From Aquanectria penicillioides (lineage: Eukaryota; Ascomycota; Sordariomycetes; Hypocreales; Nectriaceae): a stretch of 64,000 bases of DNA. Of this stretch, positions 10,581 through 25,512 are shown one piece after another. Below the pieces are notes generated by a model that saw only the letters and a list, made by a program, of their open reading frames with translations, was not told the DNA's origin and searched no databases. Location of the stretch: assembly GCA_003415625.1 (NCBI GenBank), contig PYIU01000002.1:930001-994000 (forward strand). Reading direction: 5' to 3'. The position numbers and the translations under genes were made by a program. Each line of letters opens with the position of its first letter. Positions within the stretch are counted from its first letter, which is position 1.

Positions 10581-11744
10581 CACTTGGCGAAAAAATAAAA
10601 AAAGATTACCACTGTCCTTAGATATAAAGTAGCTGGGGGTGACGTTAAATATCAATATGTTCTAGCGACTATTACGAAAGCACTTCAGACTTATTTCAAT
10701 GGCAGTTCTCATGATACTTGTCTTATGGTGTTAATTGTGAAATAATAGGCCACCTAAAAGGGGATCTAAGCATATAGTATAGGTTTACTGACAGATGGTA
10801 AAATACCTTTTTTATTTATAGAATATTCATTGTTGAGTTATTTTCAGCTTTCATAAATGTAATTTGACTCAATTCACCCTCTTATCTTTTAATTTCATGC
10901 TTTACGTGCTGTCACATACTTCTACCCATCCATACCTTACTCTCGAGACACTAAGTAATCGTGAAGAGAACCATTTCGATGCCAAATATCAAGACATTAA
11001 AGAATAATAGGAATTTGGCGTAGTGCCCCCGCTTCTAAAGTGAAATTCGTGTTGATTTGAACAATGTTATACTATTAAGCATTAGGTAGGAATTTGAATC
11101 ATATTTCAATAATCTTTTTGTGAAAAAAATGGAGGAAAGTATGCACCCCTTAATAATTGAATGCTTAGGCCGTAGCATTCCACCTACCATTCAAAATAAT
11201 CACATTTGCAAAAATATAATATAGGCTGGTATGCATCTTTTTTATCATTTGAGACATGGGCTGTGGGCTCGAAAACACTGTTCAAAATCATGCAAAAGCT
11301 GGCGGCAGCGACGAAAAAAAATATATTATGCTTCAAGATCAAGACCCAATAATCACGCGCAAGAGATTTTGAGTGAAATGTGAGCCTTGAAACAACAAGA
11401 ATGCGGTGTTGAAGGAAGAATTGCGAGGTGTTGGAACTCCGAAGTTGGTGTGAAGTTGGTGTGAAGTTGGTGTTGAAGGCACCCAAATGTGCAGCTTTAT
11501 CCCTGCACTAAGTCCCCTAAAGCTGCCCCCGTCGGTGTCAAACGGTTGACTGACTACTGGAGCTCTACTGAAATTTTGGAAAAGAGGATTGTGAAAATAT
11601 GGGATGCGACTGTCCTCAGCTGGACCCTCTCAAAAGCTGTACGAAAGGGCTGGGGGTATGATTAGGCATGAGATTGAATTCTGAAGCATTACTGTTAAAA
11701 GTAAATGGATAGTTCAGAATGTGTTGTGAATTACTTTAGATGTA
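10581..11744. other. Intergenic stretch up to the DNA transposon
   Basis: AT-leaning, no supportable gene. The 100-codon minus frame at 11184-11486 begins inside the 11-bp minisatellite and has no domain features, so it is not called. Confidence 0.5.
11441..11473 (+). repeat. 11-bp minisatellite, three perfect units
   Basis: GAAGTTGGTGT occurs three times head to tail, followed by a partial diverged unit (TGAAGG). It lies in non-coding DNA about 270 bp left of the transposon terminus. Confidence 0.85.
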
Positions 11745-11794
11745 GAGTGGGTCCCCACAACACCGGCATCCCCTGAAGTCCGCCATATCGTCAT
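11745..11794 (+). repeat. Left terminal inverted repeat of the pogo-like element
   Basis: About 50 bp, starts GAGTGGGTCC after TA; pairs with 25964-26013. The match ends shortly after ATCGTCA. Confidence 0.88.
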
Positions 11795-11889
11795 CGACTT
11801 CATCGCGTCACCACCCCCAAGAGGAACTCGATTATAACATTGCCAATTTACATTATATTGAACTTAAATTTTGACCAAAATACTCTACA

Positions 11890-13443
11890 ATGCCTACTGA
11901 TTGTGAATATTAAATTTCTAAGGCTCTTAGAGACGCCAAAACTACCTTAATTCAAGCGGCTGCATGGCAGCATGGGATCCCTTAAAGTACTTTATGAGAT
12001 TGACTTTCTAGAGTAACTAATATCTATATAGCAAAGCAAGAAATATAGAGACTATTGCCAGTTTAAGAGGAAGACCTTATTAATTAAATTATTAATAAAG
12101 AAGAAGCCGGCCGGCTGCCTTTAAGGCATTAGATTAGTGGCTTTGCTTAGATGATTTTAAGCTTTAGTAGTAATAATAATTATCTTAGTTATAATTAAAT
12201 TAACCGCTTTATTTAATGCTATAAGGTTATTAAAATAAAGGCATTATAGTTTATTAAAGCTGCCTATACCTTTATAATAATACTAGAAAGGCTTAAGGCC
12301 TTTTATAGCTGCCTTAATAATTAAATTAAGATTAAGAGTGTTGGCTATAGCTAGATCTATAATATGGATAAGACTAATATTATAGAAGGGGAAATATAGG
12401 CTGGAAAAGTAATAGGCAGCTCTTTTATGCAATATTTAATAATTATAAAAAGCAATTTAACTATTTAAGTATCTATTCTTAAGTGTATAAGTGCATTTAG
12501 ATACTATCTTTAGCTAGTTATAATTTTTATTAGCTAAAACCTTTAAGGATAATAGTTTTTTAATAAAATCCCTAATTAAAAATATAATTTAATTCCTTTA
12601 GGCTAGTCTAATAGTATTATCTTTAAAAAATAGTTTATAGAGGTCTTTTTACTAAAAATATAGCTATTAATAGGTCTTTAGTAGATCTTAATTCTTAATA
12701 GCTATAAAATATATATTACTATTAATATTATATTCTATACCTAGCTTAATAAAGTTTAACTATTATACTTTCTATTATATATATTATATATTATATAGCT
12801 GCTTAATATAGGCATTTTCTCTTCTTTAAAGACCTATTTTTATTAAGAGATTAATAGCTTTACTTTCTTTAGTATATTAATATTAATATAAAAAGAATGC
12901 TTTATTAAGGCATATAAAAAGGCCTTAATAAAGGCATTTTATATTAGGAATGTCCATTTAGGCTTTAAAGCAGCTAGTATTTACTCTATATGTATTAAAA
13001 GGGTCCTTAATAAGGCAGTTCAGCCAAGCCGGCCTCTATTGCTAAGCTAGGCGCTAATAACACTAAAAAAATAAAAGATCTTAAAAGACTACCTTTAGTA
13101 TATACTAAAGAATTTAAGGGAAGTATAGGCACAGCTAGATTTAGTATATAAGGACTTAAATTATATTGATTGTAGTCTTTAAATAGTAGTACAAAAAGCA
13201 GGTAAGGAAATAGACTATAAAAATGCCCTTATTGCAGCCATAATAGCAGAAAATAAGTTCCTTAAGGAAAAAATAGCCTTTAAGGAACCCTAAGGCCATA
13301 AGGCTGTGGACTATAACCCTAATGAGACCTTTGCCTAGATCCCAGAAATTGCCGCAGCTCATTATGAGGCTGCGGCTGCGGCAACACGCTATGAGGAAGC
13401 TCACGGCCTCAATTTGGAAGATGAAGCGCTGGAAATTGCATGA
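11890..13443 (+). pseudogene. RIP-inactivated pogo/Fot1-like transposase
   Basis: ATG at 11890 and TGA at 13441-13443 are in the same frame (518 codons, the family's usual length), so there is no net frameshift. The N-terminus reads MPTDCEYQISKALRDAKT and then QAAAWHGIP, a helix-turn-helix DNA-binding start typical of pogo/CENP-B-type transposases, followed by LLPVQEEDLINWI-like text. The C-terminus has an Ala/Glu-rich coiled-coil-like tail ending LEDEALEIA. Between them many TAG/TAA codons replace Trp/Gln codons, as RIP does. The LTR element sits 43 bp after the stop codon. Inactive as it stands. Confidence 0.85.
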
Positions 13444-13486
13444 ACTGAACGGGAGGCTATGTATTACAAGTGGCAGTTGTAGCTAG

Positions 13487-13869
13487 TGAGTTGGGGTCTA
13501 GGGTAATGTGGATCAATCTGTTATCAGGTTGGTCAGGAAGATAAAAGGGACCTTAAAGATATAGAAAATAAACAGGCAGTTTTCTCCAACCAATTTTTAT
13601 TTTTAAAATTCTAAATTCCTTATATTTAGACCCTATTGAAGTCCCAGTGCAGCCCCTTATAACATTACTTTATTTATGACTTTTTGCCCTATTTTCTTTC
13701 TTTCTTTTCTTTAAGGGATACTCTAAAGCATTTAATTAAATACTTTAATACTCTTTTAAGTTATTTATAGCTACTTAAAAAGACTATTCGGTCTTCAACT
13801 AAACCTACTTACCCTATACCCTTTTAGGTAGGGTATATATTTTAGCTAGTATCCCTATCTATTAATACA
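13487..13869 (+). repeat. Gypsy-A 5' LTR
   Basis: Matches 25513-25894 and 57469-57851 along its length. The first roughly 75 bp are GC-normal; the rest is RIP-mutated. Contains a TTTCTTTCTTTCTTTTC pyrimidine tract shared by all copies. Confidence 0.92.
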
Positions 13870-16800
13870 TTTAGAGGTTATAGTAAGGAGAAGCCTTTAA
13901 GTTATTTAAAAAGATACTAAAGTATTTAATTAAATTTTTTAATAATACTTTTAAGCTATTATTAAGAACCTAAAGAAATAGTAGATAATTAATTGTAAAG
14001 ATTTAGGAATTTTTAGATACTAAAAAACCTATTACTTCTATAAAAATAAAGGGCATTAAAATTAAAAATAATACTAAAGGTAAGTAAAGATATTAATATA
14101 AGTTTATATTCTAAAAAAGAAAACTTATTACTATAGTTAAGGCAAATATATAGAAAAATTTAATAACCTAATATAGTGCTAATATATTAGTATAAAGGCA
14201 TATAAAGCAAAATAATAGTATAAATAATGCATAAGTATTTAATTAAATACTTTTAAATATTAAAGTATACTTAAGACTGCTAAAAGCTTAATTTATAGAT
14301 TAAAAAAGGAAAAGGAAAAGAAAGAAAAAGATTACTTAACCCTTAATTAATTATAGAAAATAGGAAATTTTTATTATTTTTATTAGTCTTTAAACTCTAG
14401 CTAAAGGGCATATATATATATTTATTATTATTTTAATTAACTATTTTATTTATTATTATTAACTTTAAAAAGCTAATTTAAATTTATTAAGATAAAGCCT
14501 TATTAAATATAATACTACTATCCCTTTTCTTTACTTTTTTTAATTATTTTAGTATATATTTTAATTTATTTTATTATTTTATTCTTTTATTATATATATA
14601 TATTATTTTATTATAATTTATAACTCTAAAAGTTAAGTAGCTAGCCTATACTCCTTTATATATATATATTAAAATACTTATTATAAAAATCCTAATAATT
14701 ATAATTTATTAATGCCTTTAGATAAAAAAATAAAAAGAATATTTAATTAAATGCAATTAAACCCCTTAAGCCCTATTAAAAGTAAAGGGGGTTAATCTAA
14801 TTAATAATCTTTAACTATTCTTTTTAAGTTAATTAATACTATTAATATTAATATTTCTAAAGAAAATAAACTAAATATATTAACTAAAATAATAAAAGTA
14901 ATTATTACCTCTATTTAATTGCTTAATATAATTTTTAATAAAAGGAATATTATATATTTCTTTAGATTATATAATAGATTTATAATTAGCTAAAGAGTTA
15001 TAAATAGTATAAAGGGTAAAGCTTTAATATATTATATAATCTTTAAAGTGTCTTAAGATATTATAAACTTACTAAAAGGCAATAATTAGGCAGCTATAAA
15101 GTAAAACCTTTTAGAAACCTTTAAGTATTAGAATTTAAATTAATTAGATCTATTTAAAAATAAGCTTTAGTAAATAAATATAACTTTAATTTAATTTATA
15201 AAGTATAGAGTTATCTTTTAATGGCTTATAAAGTATGCCTAATTTAGTAGAAAAGTAGATTCTATTAGCTAAAAGGCTTTTATAGTATAGACTTAAGCTA
15301 TCTATAATGCTATACTAAAAAATATTATTATTAATATTTACTAATAGAAAGGGAAACACTTAAATACCTTAAGAATAATAAAGTATAAGGAAATAATTAA
15401 GCTAATTAAGAACTTTTTTAATATTAAAAAAGAAATCTAGATCTTTTAAATAAAAAGGAAAAATAATAATTTTAGATATTTTAGGAAAACTAAAAAACCT
15501 TTTACTTATTAAAATTAGCTTTAGTATTAAAAGCTTAAGTTCCTTAACTCTATTTAAAGCTTAAAAGGGAAGTTAAATCTTTTTATTAAAGGAATAGAAA
15601 AGCTATAAATTAATATAGCCTAAAATATTATAAATAAATTGCAGAAATTAAAGAGGATTATATACTAAAAGATTAACTAATTAAAAATAGAATTGTTATT
15701 ATTAGTTAGGAATAACCTTAACTAAATAAAAGAATTTAATTATATGCATTTCTATTATAACTTCTATATTAATGCAAGTTATAATAAAGATCTAAAGTGC
15801 TTCTATTATATAAAAGTAAGGCATTTTCTAAACTATTGCCTACTTTTTATAAAAGATAGAAGAAAGGGATTTATAGACTATAATAGCAATACTAACTTTA
15901 TTTAAATAGAGCAATAGAAACTCTTACTATCCTTAAAACTAATATATAAGCTTACTATTAAAGGAGAAATAAAAAAAATAATTATTTTATAGATTTTAGA
16001 ATTCCTTACCTTTAAGATTTATAGTTAAGCTAAAGTTATAATAGTAAATAAGCTAAATATATAGAAATGGTAGATTGCTAAAAAAGAGAAGCATTTAATT
16101 AAAGACTTTTTTAGGCATATTAATTAACTAAAGTATAGCTTTTTAATGCTTAATAGGAATTCCCTTAAGGAGACCTAAGAATCTAAAGTTAATTGCATTT
16201 TTATTAATAATTAAGCTATAGAATTAATTAATAATTTTTTTATTATTAATATTATATTAAAAATTAATACTATAAAATGCATAAAAGTAGAATTAAAAGA
16301 GGAATTAGCTAATTAAAAAAAAGAAAAGAGAACTTAATTTTTTATTTAAATTATAAATAGAGAATTTATTAAAAATAAAGAGATTGCTAATATTATCCTT
16401 AAAGAAAAGGATTAAAATGCTTTTAATTAAATACTTAAGGTTATTTAAATAAAGAGATAAGTTTATAAAAAGGTAGTAAGATTAAAAGTTTAAATAACTA
16501 TTAAGGACTTAATTACTTTTAACCCTTCTTTAGGTAATAATATTTTAAAAATAGTTTTTAATTATATAAAGGGAATAAAAGAAGTTAAATAGGTAAAACC
16601 TAAACCTTTACTTAAAAAGAGATAGATTTAATAAGCTATTAACTTAATTATAATTAATAATCTAAAAGCAATATTTTTAAAGGAGTACTTTAACTATATT
16701 GCTAAATAGTATAATATTAATAGTATATTAATTAAAGAGAAATTTAAACTTTATTATATGCTATTGCCTAAAGAATACTTTATTAAAGATTAAAGAAGTA

Positions 16801-17689
16801 TTAATAAAGTTAATATTAGCTATATAATAATTAAAAAGGGAAAAGTTATATTTAATTAAATATATTTAATAGTTTATATAAATATTTTAGACTAATAGCA
16901 TTAAAGAACTTTAGTTTAATATTAAGAACTGCTAAAAATTTAAGTAAAGTTAAGTAACTTTAATAGAATAATTTAAAAAGCTTTAGTAGATTTTAGGTTA
17001 AAAGGAAATATTATCTTTAATAAAATAGTATAAAAATGCAAATTAAAAGTAAAGCCTATAGAAGCTTTTACTATATTTTACTTTAATAATTAAATCTAAA
17101 TATATAAAGAAGTAAATATTAAGCTATTTTTTAAAAATATTTAAATAATATAAAGATTTTATATTGCTTTAAGAGAATATATTTCTATTCCTTTTATTTT
17201 AGGAATACCTTTTATTAAGGCTACTAAAGTTATATTTAATTATATATCTTCAAAAGGAGAAATACTCTTATAATATTAACTTAACTTAATTAAGATTATT
17301 ATACCTACTACTAGAAATATTAAATAGAATGCCTTAAGGAGTATAGAGACTACTTAAGGCAATTAAAGATAAATTCCTAAAGTTCTTTTAAACTAATAGA
17401 ATTATAAAGTTTAAAAGAAAATAATAATAAGCATTTAATTAAATAATTAAATAAGGCATTAATAGAAATAGTAATTTAATTAATAGTTAAAAATTAATTA
17501 AAGGTTAATTATATAAAGGTAATAAAGGCAAAAAAGAAGCTATAATTAGCTATATACTAAAAAGAAAAGGTAATATTTATTAATATAATATATAAATAAA
17601 AAGCCAATAAAATATATTTTAAAGATAATATTCTATTAAATAGATCTATTCTTAAAGGGGATCTATATTAAAAGGAAAAGAGGTAAAAG

Positions 17690-20600
17690 GAAGTAAAGGG
17701 AGACCTTAAAGAGAAGTTTAAGTACTTAAAGCTCCTAATACTTAAGTTCTCTAAAATAGCTAAAGGATTAAGGCTATATAAAGAAAGACTTTAAAAAGTA
17801 ATTAATTAAATAGAAGGGATCTTTATTAATAAAGAGAGAAGTATTCTTTTAGAAATTCTTTATAATAAAGAAGCAGTATTTGCTTAAAATTTTAAGGAGT
17901 ATAGAAGATTAAACCCTAAAGTGGCCTCTCTATAGATTATTAAGATAATTAAATATAAAGCCTAATAAATAGAAAATATTTTAATCCTTAAAGGATTAAA
18001 AAAAAGGTTATTAAATTGCTAAAAACTTAAATAAAGAGAGAAATCCTTTAAGAGTTTTATACTGCCTATTAAAACCTATATATACTAATAGCAAAAAAGA
18101 ATAGTGGACTTTACTTAATTAATTTAGCTAAAAGATATAATATATATATAATATAGAATAGATTAATTCCTTTAGGAGCTAATAAATTTTTAGCTAAATT
18201 TAAAATATATAAAATCTTAATTCTTTTAGATTTCTTTTTAAAATATAATTAGATTTCCTTAATAGAGAAAAGTTAAGATTTAATAACTTTTAATATACTA
18301 TTAAGGCTTCTTAAAATATACATTTTACTATAAGAAGGAATTAATTTAATAGTATAGTTCTTAAGGATTATAATTAAAATCCTCTTTAATCTATTACTAA
18401 AAGTCTATTAAGCCTTTTTAAATAATATTACTATTAAAGGACTAAAGATTAAGTATAATAAAGAGAAGGTACTCCTTAATATATAGAAATTTATCCTAAA
18501 GCATTTAATTAATTTAAATAAAACTCTTTTAAACATTAAGCTATTTAAGTGTACAATTTCTATAGGGAAGTTAAAGTTCTATTAGTATATTGCAGTTATT
18601 ATTAAATACTTATACAATATAGCTAAAAGGCAGTTAGTAAAGGAAAAAGTAATTAAGATTAATAAATAGAAAAGATACTATAACCTAAAGTAAATTAAAG
18701 CATTTTTAGGAATTATAGGCTACTATTAAATTTAGGTTAAAAGATATATTTAAATTGCTAAACCTTTTATTTAATTATTAAGGAAGAATGCTATATAAAT
18801 ATAAAGTAAAAAATAAGCTAATACTATAGCAGTTCTTAAAGAAAAAATAACCTTTACTTTTATTTTAGTAATATTAAACCTTTTTAAAGGATTTAAAGAG
18901 ATTATTCTTATAACTAATGCTAGTAAAAAAGGCTAAAGTATAGTATTAATATAAATAATAAAGGGAAAGAGGCATTTAATAAGGTATAAATCTAATCTTT
19001 AAACTTCTATAGAATAAAGGTATAATACTATTAAACTTAAATATAAGGGTATATTATATAGAATTAAATGCCTTTATAGCTATATATATAAATTGCCTTT
19101 TATTTTAAAAATAAATTCTTAAGTTTTAATCTATTAGCTTAATAGTAAGGCTAGTAATATCTTTAGTATAATAGTTATTTAATAGATTAATTATATTCTA
19201 TTATTTAACTTTATTATTTAATATATTCCTAAAAATAAAAATAATATAGCTAATAGGCTATTTAGGAAAGGTCTAAAAGCATTTAATTAAATAGACTAAA
19301 AGGCTAAAGGTAATATTAAAGAGTTTATTAATGCTTATCTTAATATTATTAAGATTAAAAATAAATTAATAAAGTTAAAAAAGAATTATAGTAGACCTTT
19401 ATTGCAATTAAGGGAATACTTACTTTTATTAAAAAGGCTAATAGATATTATCCTATAGAATTATTAATACTTATAGCTAAAGGCTAAAAAACACTTTATA
19501 AAAGGTAGCTGCTTATAGATTAAGGCTAAAAAATAAAGAGATAACTTAAGGTTAATTATAAAGAAGGAAAATATTTAAAAGGATTTAATTAAATTATACT
19601 ATATTAATAGAAAGCATTATAATTGCAATACTATTTATATACTTCTCTCTAAAAGGTACTATTAGTAAAGTGCAAAAAGAAGCATTATAAAAGCTATTAG
19701 ATAGTGCCTAATATATTAAATATATATTCCCTAAAGACTAATAGAAGCCTTTATATTTATTAAGCCTATCTATTTAATAATAAAGATTTATTTTAATAGA
19801 TAGTATATATCTTTTAATAAAGGATTTAAATTTATACTAAAAGTTAAATGCAATTTTTATAGATAGGTAAAGGCTAAGCTAATCTTAAGATTAAATAATT
19901 ACTATATTATAAAATTCCTTAAAAAACTGCACTATTAATATAAAATGCTAAAAAGAATAATTATTAATAATAGAAAAGAGATTATAAAAGGGATTCCTAA
20001 AGATTTTAATAGCCTTAATATAAAAGTTATTAATATTTCTATTTATAACCCTAAAGCAAATAGACTTATTAAAGGTAGTTATACTACTATAATGAGTTTC
20101 CTAAAGAAAAAGGGTAAAGAAAAAGGAAAATAGGTAGATATTTTGCTAATAGCTTTACTGGCTAAAAGAGTAGCTATTTACACCTTATATAGGAGATTAC
20201 CTTTTTATCTACTTTATAGATAGGAGCCAGTCCTTTCTCTAAAAGTAAAAGTGCCTATATAGCGTTTAATTAAATAAAATAATATAACTTTTGCTAAGGA
20301 CCTATTTAAGCAAAGGATTAAAATCCTAAAGTAAAAGCAAAAAGATATAAAAAAAGCCAGGCAATAAATAACTATATTCTAAAGGTTAATTGCTAATAAA
20401 GAGATTAAAAAGAATTAATATAGGCTATATAAAGAGCCTTTTACTATTAAAGATCTAGTTTTTTAGTATAATATATAAAATTAAAAGGATATATCTTATA
20501 TTATAAAGATAAAGCTATATTAATTAAGCCTTTATAGAATTATTAATGCATTTAATAAAATAAAGAATTATATCTTTAATACTATAAATAGAGTTAAGCT

Positions 20601-20700
20601 TTTTAATATAACTTATAGTAATTAGTTAAGGAAGTTTATAGAGAATAAAAATAGATAGTAAGTAAGTAGGGATAATAAAGAGACTTTTAGTATAAATTAA
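17690..20700 (+). pseudogene. Gypsy-A pol remnant: reverse transcriptase, RNase H, integrase
   Basis: Stop-filled but readable. Around 18.7 kb AFLGIIGYY with later LLRKNA is the RT thumb/connection segment of Ty3/gypsy polyproteins. At about 18.9-19.1 kb IILITNASKKG and RHLIRYKSNL then QRYNT match the RNase H start and the fungal gypsy SRYES...ERRYD region. At 19.6-20.2 kb the integrase core ends with ISIYNPKANRLIKGS. The short open piece at 19945-20133 is part of this integrase, not a separate gene. All changes seen fit C-to-T or G-to-A. Confidence 0.82.
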
Positions 20701-23700
20701 AAAGTACTATTAAAAGTAAAGAGAAAAGGGAAATATTTAATTAAATATAAATTAGGTTTATAAAATAGTAGAAATAGAATAAATTTAATTTAAATATTAT
20801 AAAAAGCTTAAATAATAATATTATAATATACATTTATATTAAGCCTAAAGAGATTATTAAAGTTTAAATTTTAAAAATAAGTAATAATTAATAAATATAG
20901 TATTAAAATATAGTAAGCAATTAATTAAATAGTTAGTAATAGCATTAGGCTAAGGATAGTTAGATTGCTATTAAGGGAGGGGTACTAAAGGTTAAAAAGA
21001 GAAAAGTAAAAATATTAAAACTAATACTATACTAAAAAAAGATAAGCCATTTAAAATAAAGTAAAGAAATAAAATAAAAAGCAATTAAAAGTAAGCAAAA
21101 GAATAGTAAAACTAAATAAAACTAAATAAAAATAATTAAAAATTAACTAAAAACCCTAAAAAAATGCTAAAAATCCCTAAAAATCCCTTAAAAATCTATT
21201 TAAAAACTTTAAAAATTATATTAAAAATCAATAAAAATAAAATAAAAATGCCTAAAAATTATAGTAAAAAAGTTAAAATTATTTAAAAATAAATAAAAAT
21301 GCATAAAAAATAGTAAAAAATAAAGTATTAATATTTATAAAAAATTTAAAAATTTAAATATATTTAATAAAAATTAAATTTTAAGGTTATTAAAATAATA
21401 TAATAATAGCAATAGCTTTAAAGGGTATAAAAATACTTAATTAATTGCTTTATAGTACTATCTTTTATTTATTAAACTATTATTAATAAATTAAAATTAT
21501 ATTTAGCTAATCTATACTAAAAAATAAGCTAAAGACTATTATTTTTATTAATTAAAACTTACTTTATGCTTTTAATTAAATACTTTTTATACTTATTTAA
21601 TTAATTAGCAATTACTAGCTATATTACTAGTAAGAAAACTATATATAATTTATAGGTAAGTAATTAACCTAAGAAAATCTACTATAAAAATTAATAGTTA
21701 AATAGACTTATTAATAGTATTTATACTACCTAAAGGAAAGTTATAAGGGCCTTTATAAGGACCTTTTAGTTAGTATTTATAAAGAAAGCTCTATTTGCAT
21801 TTAAATTAATTATTTTAAATATAATTAATATAGTAGCTATCTATATAACTTAATGCTAAAATATATATATAAAAGAGAGTAAAAATGTATTTATTATAAA
21901 TAGAAACTATAAAAGTATATAATTAAATGCATTTATAATATATAAAGGGGTTAATATATTTAATAAAGGCAATAATAAGTGCCTTAATATACTTAAGGTA
22001 AGTTAATAGCTAAATTAAAAAGTACCCTACTAAATAAGCCTATTTTATAGAGATATATATAGATTAAAGTTAATACTAAAGGAAAAGGTCTACTTTAAAA
22101 TAAAGTATTAAATTGTAAAATAATAATTATAAAATAAACTATTAAATAAGTTTGCAATTAATCTACTTACTATCTTTCTTAAAGGCAATTTTAATATATA
22201 AGGGCTAGCTAAATTAATTAAAAGCTTAAAAGCTATAAATCTAAATATTAAAGTATTGCTAAATCTAAAAGTATTTAATTAATTACTAAATAAAAATAAT
22301 AATTAAAAAGCAATATAAAAAGAGATACTTATTAATTATTTAATAATAGTACTAATAGCATTAATTAAAGCCTTATAGAAGAAACTATTATAGGTATACT
22401 AATAAGTAAAGTATTAATAAAAGAATTTAAAAGCCTAAATATAGCTAATAGTAAGATTGTATATATTAAAGAGATAATTGTAAGGTATAAAGGCAAGAGA
22501 CTTAAGCTTATTGCAATATAAAGCTATTATAAGATAAAGAATGAAAATTGCAGTAATAACTAAAGGTATAAAAGAATTAAAGAGATAAAGAATAATAAGC
22601 TAAAAAGAAAGAAATAAAAGGGGGGGCTAATGCAATGCTCTTATAATAAATAAAAAATTAACCCTTAAGATTTAAAGTAAAAACTAAATACTAATAAAAT
22701 TCTTATTAAATATTAAAAAGTATACTATTTTAAGAAACTTATTAATATTTATATATATATAAACATTAAAATAGTGATTTACTTAAATAATACTAAACTA
22801 AAAATAAAAGCACTTAAGTTATATTAATTTACCTTATGCCTATAACTCTTTCTTTCCTTTTAATAATTTTATAGTAAATTATATTACTTTAACTTTATTT
22901 ATAATATCTATAAAATACTAATAATCTTTATCTTTTAAATTATAAGCATTTAATTATAAGCTTTTAAACTCTTTATTAACCTTTACTCTATTCTATAATA
23001 GGGCTAAAAAAAGTAACCTTAAGTGCAATTACTTTAAAGGTGCAATTTTTAATGTTAAGTAAAGACCTCTATATAGCTAAAGGAGTTATTTAAAATAAAG
23101 GCAGAATTAAAGATTTCTTTTCTTTTAGTAAAAAAAATACTACTAAAATATTTAATTAATTGCTTAATAGTTAATCTATACTATTTTACTTTTAAATAAA
23201 TTGGGATTATTAGTTTAATAAATTAGAAACTTGGCCTATTTTAAGTAATAAAAGCGATTTAGATTTTTGGCTTATTAATATTAATTGCTTTAAAGACTTC
23301 CCTTTTAACTTTTATTAAGCCTAAACATTTTATTATTAAGATTTATAGGACTTATTTAAAAACCTATAGAAAAAGGAAATAGCCTTAAACTTTAATATTT
23401 AAGCTTTTTTTATTACCCTTATCTATAGATTTATTAATATTCTTATAATTTATTAAATTAATCTTTTAATTGTAAGTATTAAAGTTAAGAAAAATAAATA
23501 AAAGTAAAAGAGCTTTTTTTATAAGCTTTTACTAAAAGGGATAAATATTAAAAAAACTAAATATTTAATTGGTTTTATGCCTATAGAGTTCTAATAAGTA
23601 ATATATAATAAAAGGCTATTAGTTAGCTTTACTTACTTTACTAATGCTATTTATTAAAGCTTTTTTATTTAGAATAGATAGCTAAGGCATTTAATTATTT

Positions 23701-25512
23701 ATAATACTATTAATATCCTTTAGAATAAGCAAGCTATTGCACTTACTATAATATAAAGAAAGATTATAACTAAAATAGAGCTGCCCTATAATTTCTTAGT
23801 TTTTATTATATCTATTATTAAGCAAGCTAAAAATTAAGAATATAGCTTTTTAGGTACTTTTTTTCTTTTCCTTAATATCTATAAAATAATTAAATTTATT
23901 AAAACTTTAATTATTAAATGCCTTATAATCTAGCTCTTAATTTTTAATAGTAAGTATAATACTATTAATAATCCCCTTTAGCATTAATATACTATAATTA
24001 AGTTTTTATTAAGTATAAATAAGGGAAAAGTACTTAATTAATTGCTTTAAATATTAATTAAATGTAAGACTTTATTAATACTATTATTCTTAATGAATTT
24101 AATATTATTAATAGAAAGTTCTTTAATTAATATAAGCTTATAGAACTTACTAAAACCTAAAAATCTATCTATATCTTAAGATTTTAAAATAGTTCTTTTA
24201 ATATTTAATAGCTTTATATTAATTTAAAAGGTTATTATATAATAAGCTAAAAGAAAGTTAATTATTAAACTTTTAAAAATAAATATTAAATTATTTTAAA
24301 GCTACTTAATCCTTAAGGCAATAGCTATTAAATAAGTCTACCTTTACTATTAGGCCTTTAATTGCCTTACTATCTTTTAGCTAATAATTTAATTAAATGC
24401 TATTAAACCTATAGATATTAAATAATAAATAGATTTCTTACTAAAATTAATAAATTTACTAAAGTTATTATTACCTTAAGTAATAATAAAGGAAAAGGTT
24501 TTAAATAAGCCCTAAATTGCTAAAATTAAAGCATTAAAGCAATTTATCTTTATAGTCTATACCTTAAGTCTAAAACTTTTGCCCTTAAACCTATTATTAA
24601 GCTTAAATTAATAATTAAACCTATTTAGCCTCTATATAAATTGCCTATTAGCTTATTAATTTATATAAGCACTACTTAATTAAGTGCACTTAAAAAAGAA
24701 ATTTAAATTAATTAAAATGTATCTATTTATTTTAATGCATTTAATTAAATATTTATTAACTTTTTAAATAAAAAGTAAGTAATTAAATTAATTTAATTGA
24801 TTTAATAGATACCTTTATTTAAGTTAGCTATTTTATAGCAATTTAATTAAATAGATTTAAATTTGCCTATTACTAAAAATAATAAATAGAGTTTTTATAA
24901 GCACTTTATATTGCCTTTATTAATTCCTTAATTAATTAAATATATAGTAAAAGAAGGGAATTATACTATAATTACTAATACTATAGTTAGAAATATTATT
25001 AATACTGCTATTTAAACCTAATAAAGTAATTATAATTTAAACTATATTGCCTTTATTAAAAGAAAGATAATTATTAAAACTAAATAAATAAATTTACTTT
25101 AAATTAATTAATAAGCTATTTTTAAACTCTTTTAAATAAAAAGCTAAATCTTTTATATATTAAAAGGGTTAATTTTAATAAATTAATAGAATAAGATTAT
25201 AATTATTGCTTATAAGCTATTTAAACCTTTAATTTTTATTTATTAATTTTATATTAATTAATACTATAATTAAAAATTATATTATAAAGAAAGGTAATAG
25301 TAAAGTTAAAATAAAAAGATTAAGTATTAAAAGTAAAATAAATTATAAAGAGAGATAATAATAAATTAAATAATAAATTATAAATATAAAGCATTTAATT
25401 AAATGCTTTTTTTAAGATTTTCTTTATATTTAAATAAATTAAGCTTAAAGTTTTCCTTTTATATTATACCTTTAGTCTATTTAAAGGCAAGCATTAAGGC
25501 ATTAAAGAGAGA
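20701..25512. other. Gypsy-A 3' interior, unassigned
   Basis: 4.8 kb of RIP-mutated DNA between the integrase and the 3' LTR. An A-rich stretch with repeated AAAAATCCCT-like words lies at 21,150-21,300. A 22.4-22.6 kb segment reads as basic peptide (KRKKQKGG) in one plus frame. No family is recognisable; it may be an extra ORF or another nested insertion. Confidence 0.5.

Noticed and set aside
11184..11486. 100-codon minus-strand ORF
   Set aside because: Its N-terminus is a translation of the 11-bp minisatellite and the rest has no protein-like pattern.
13156..13404. 82-codon minus-strand ORF
   Set aside because: Lies antisense to the pogo transposase C-terminus; shadow frame.
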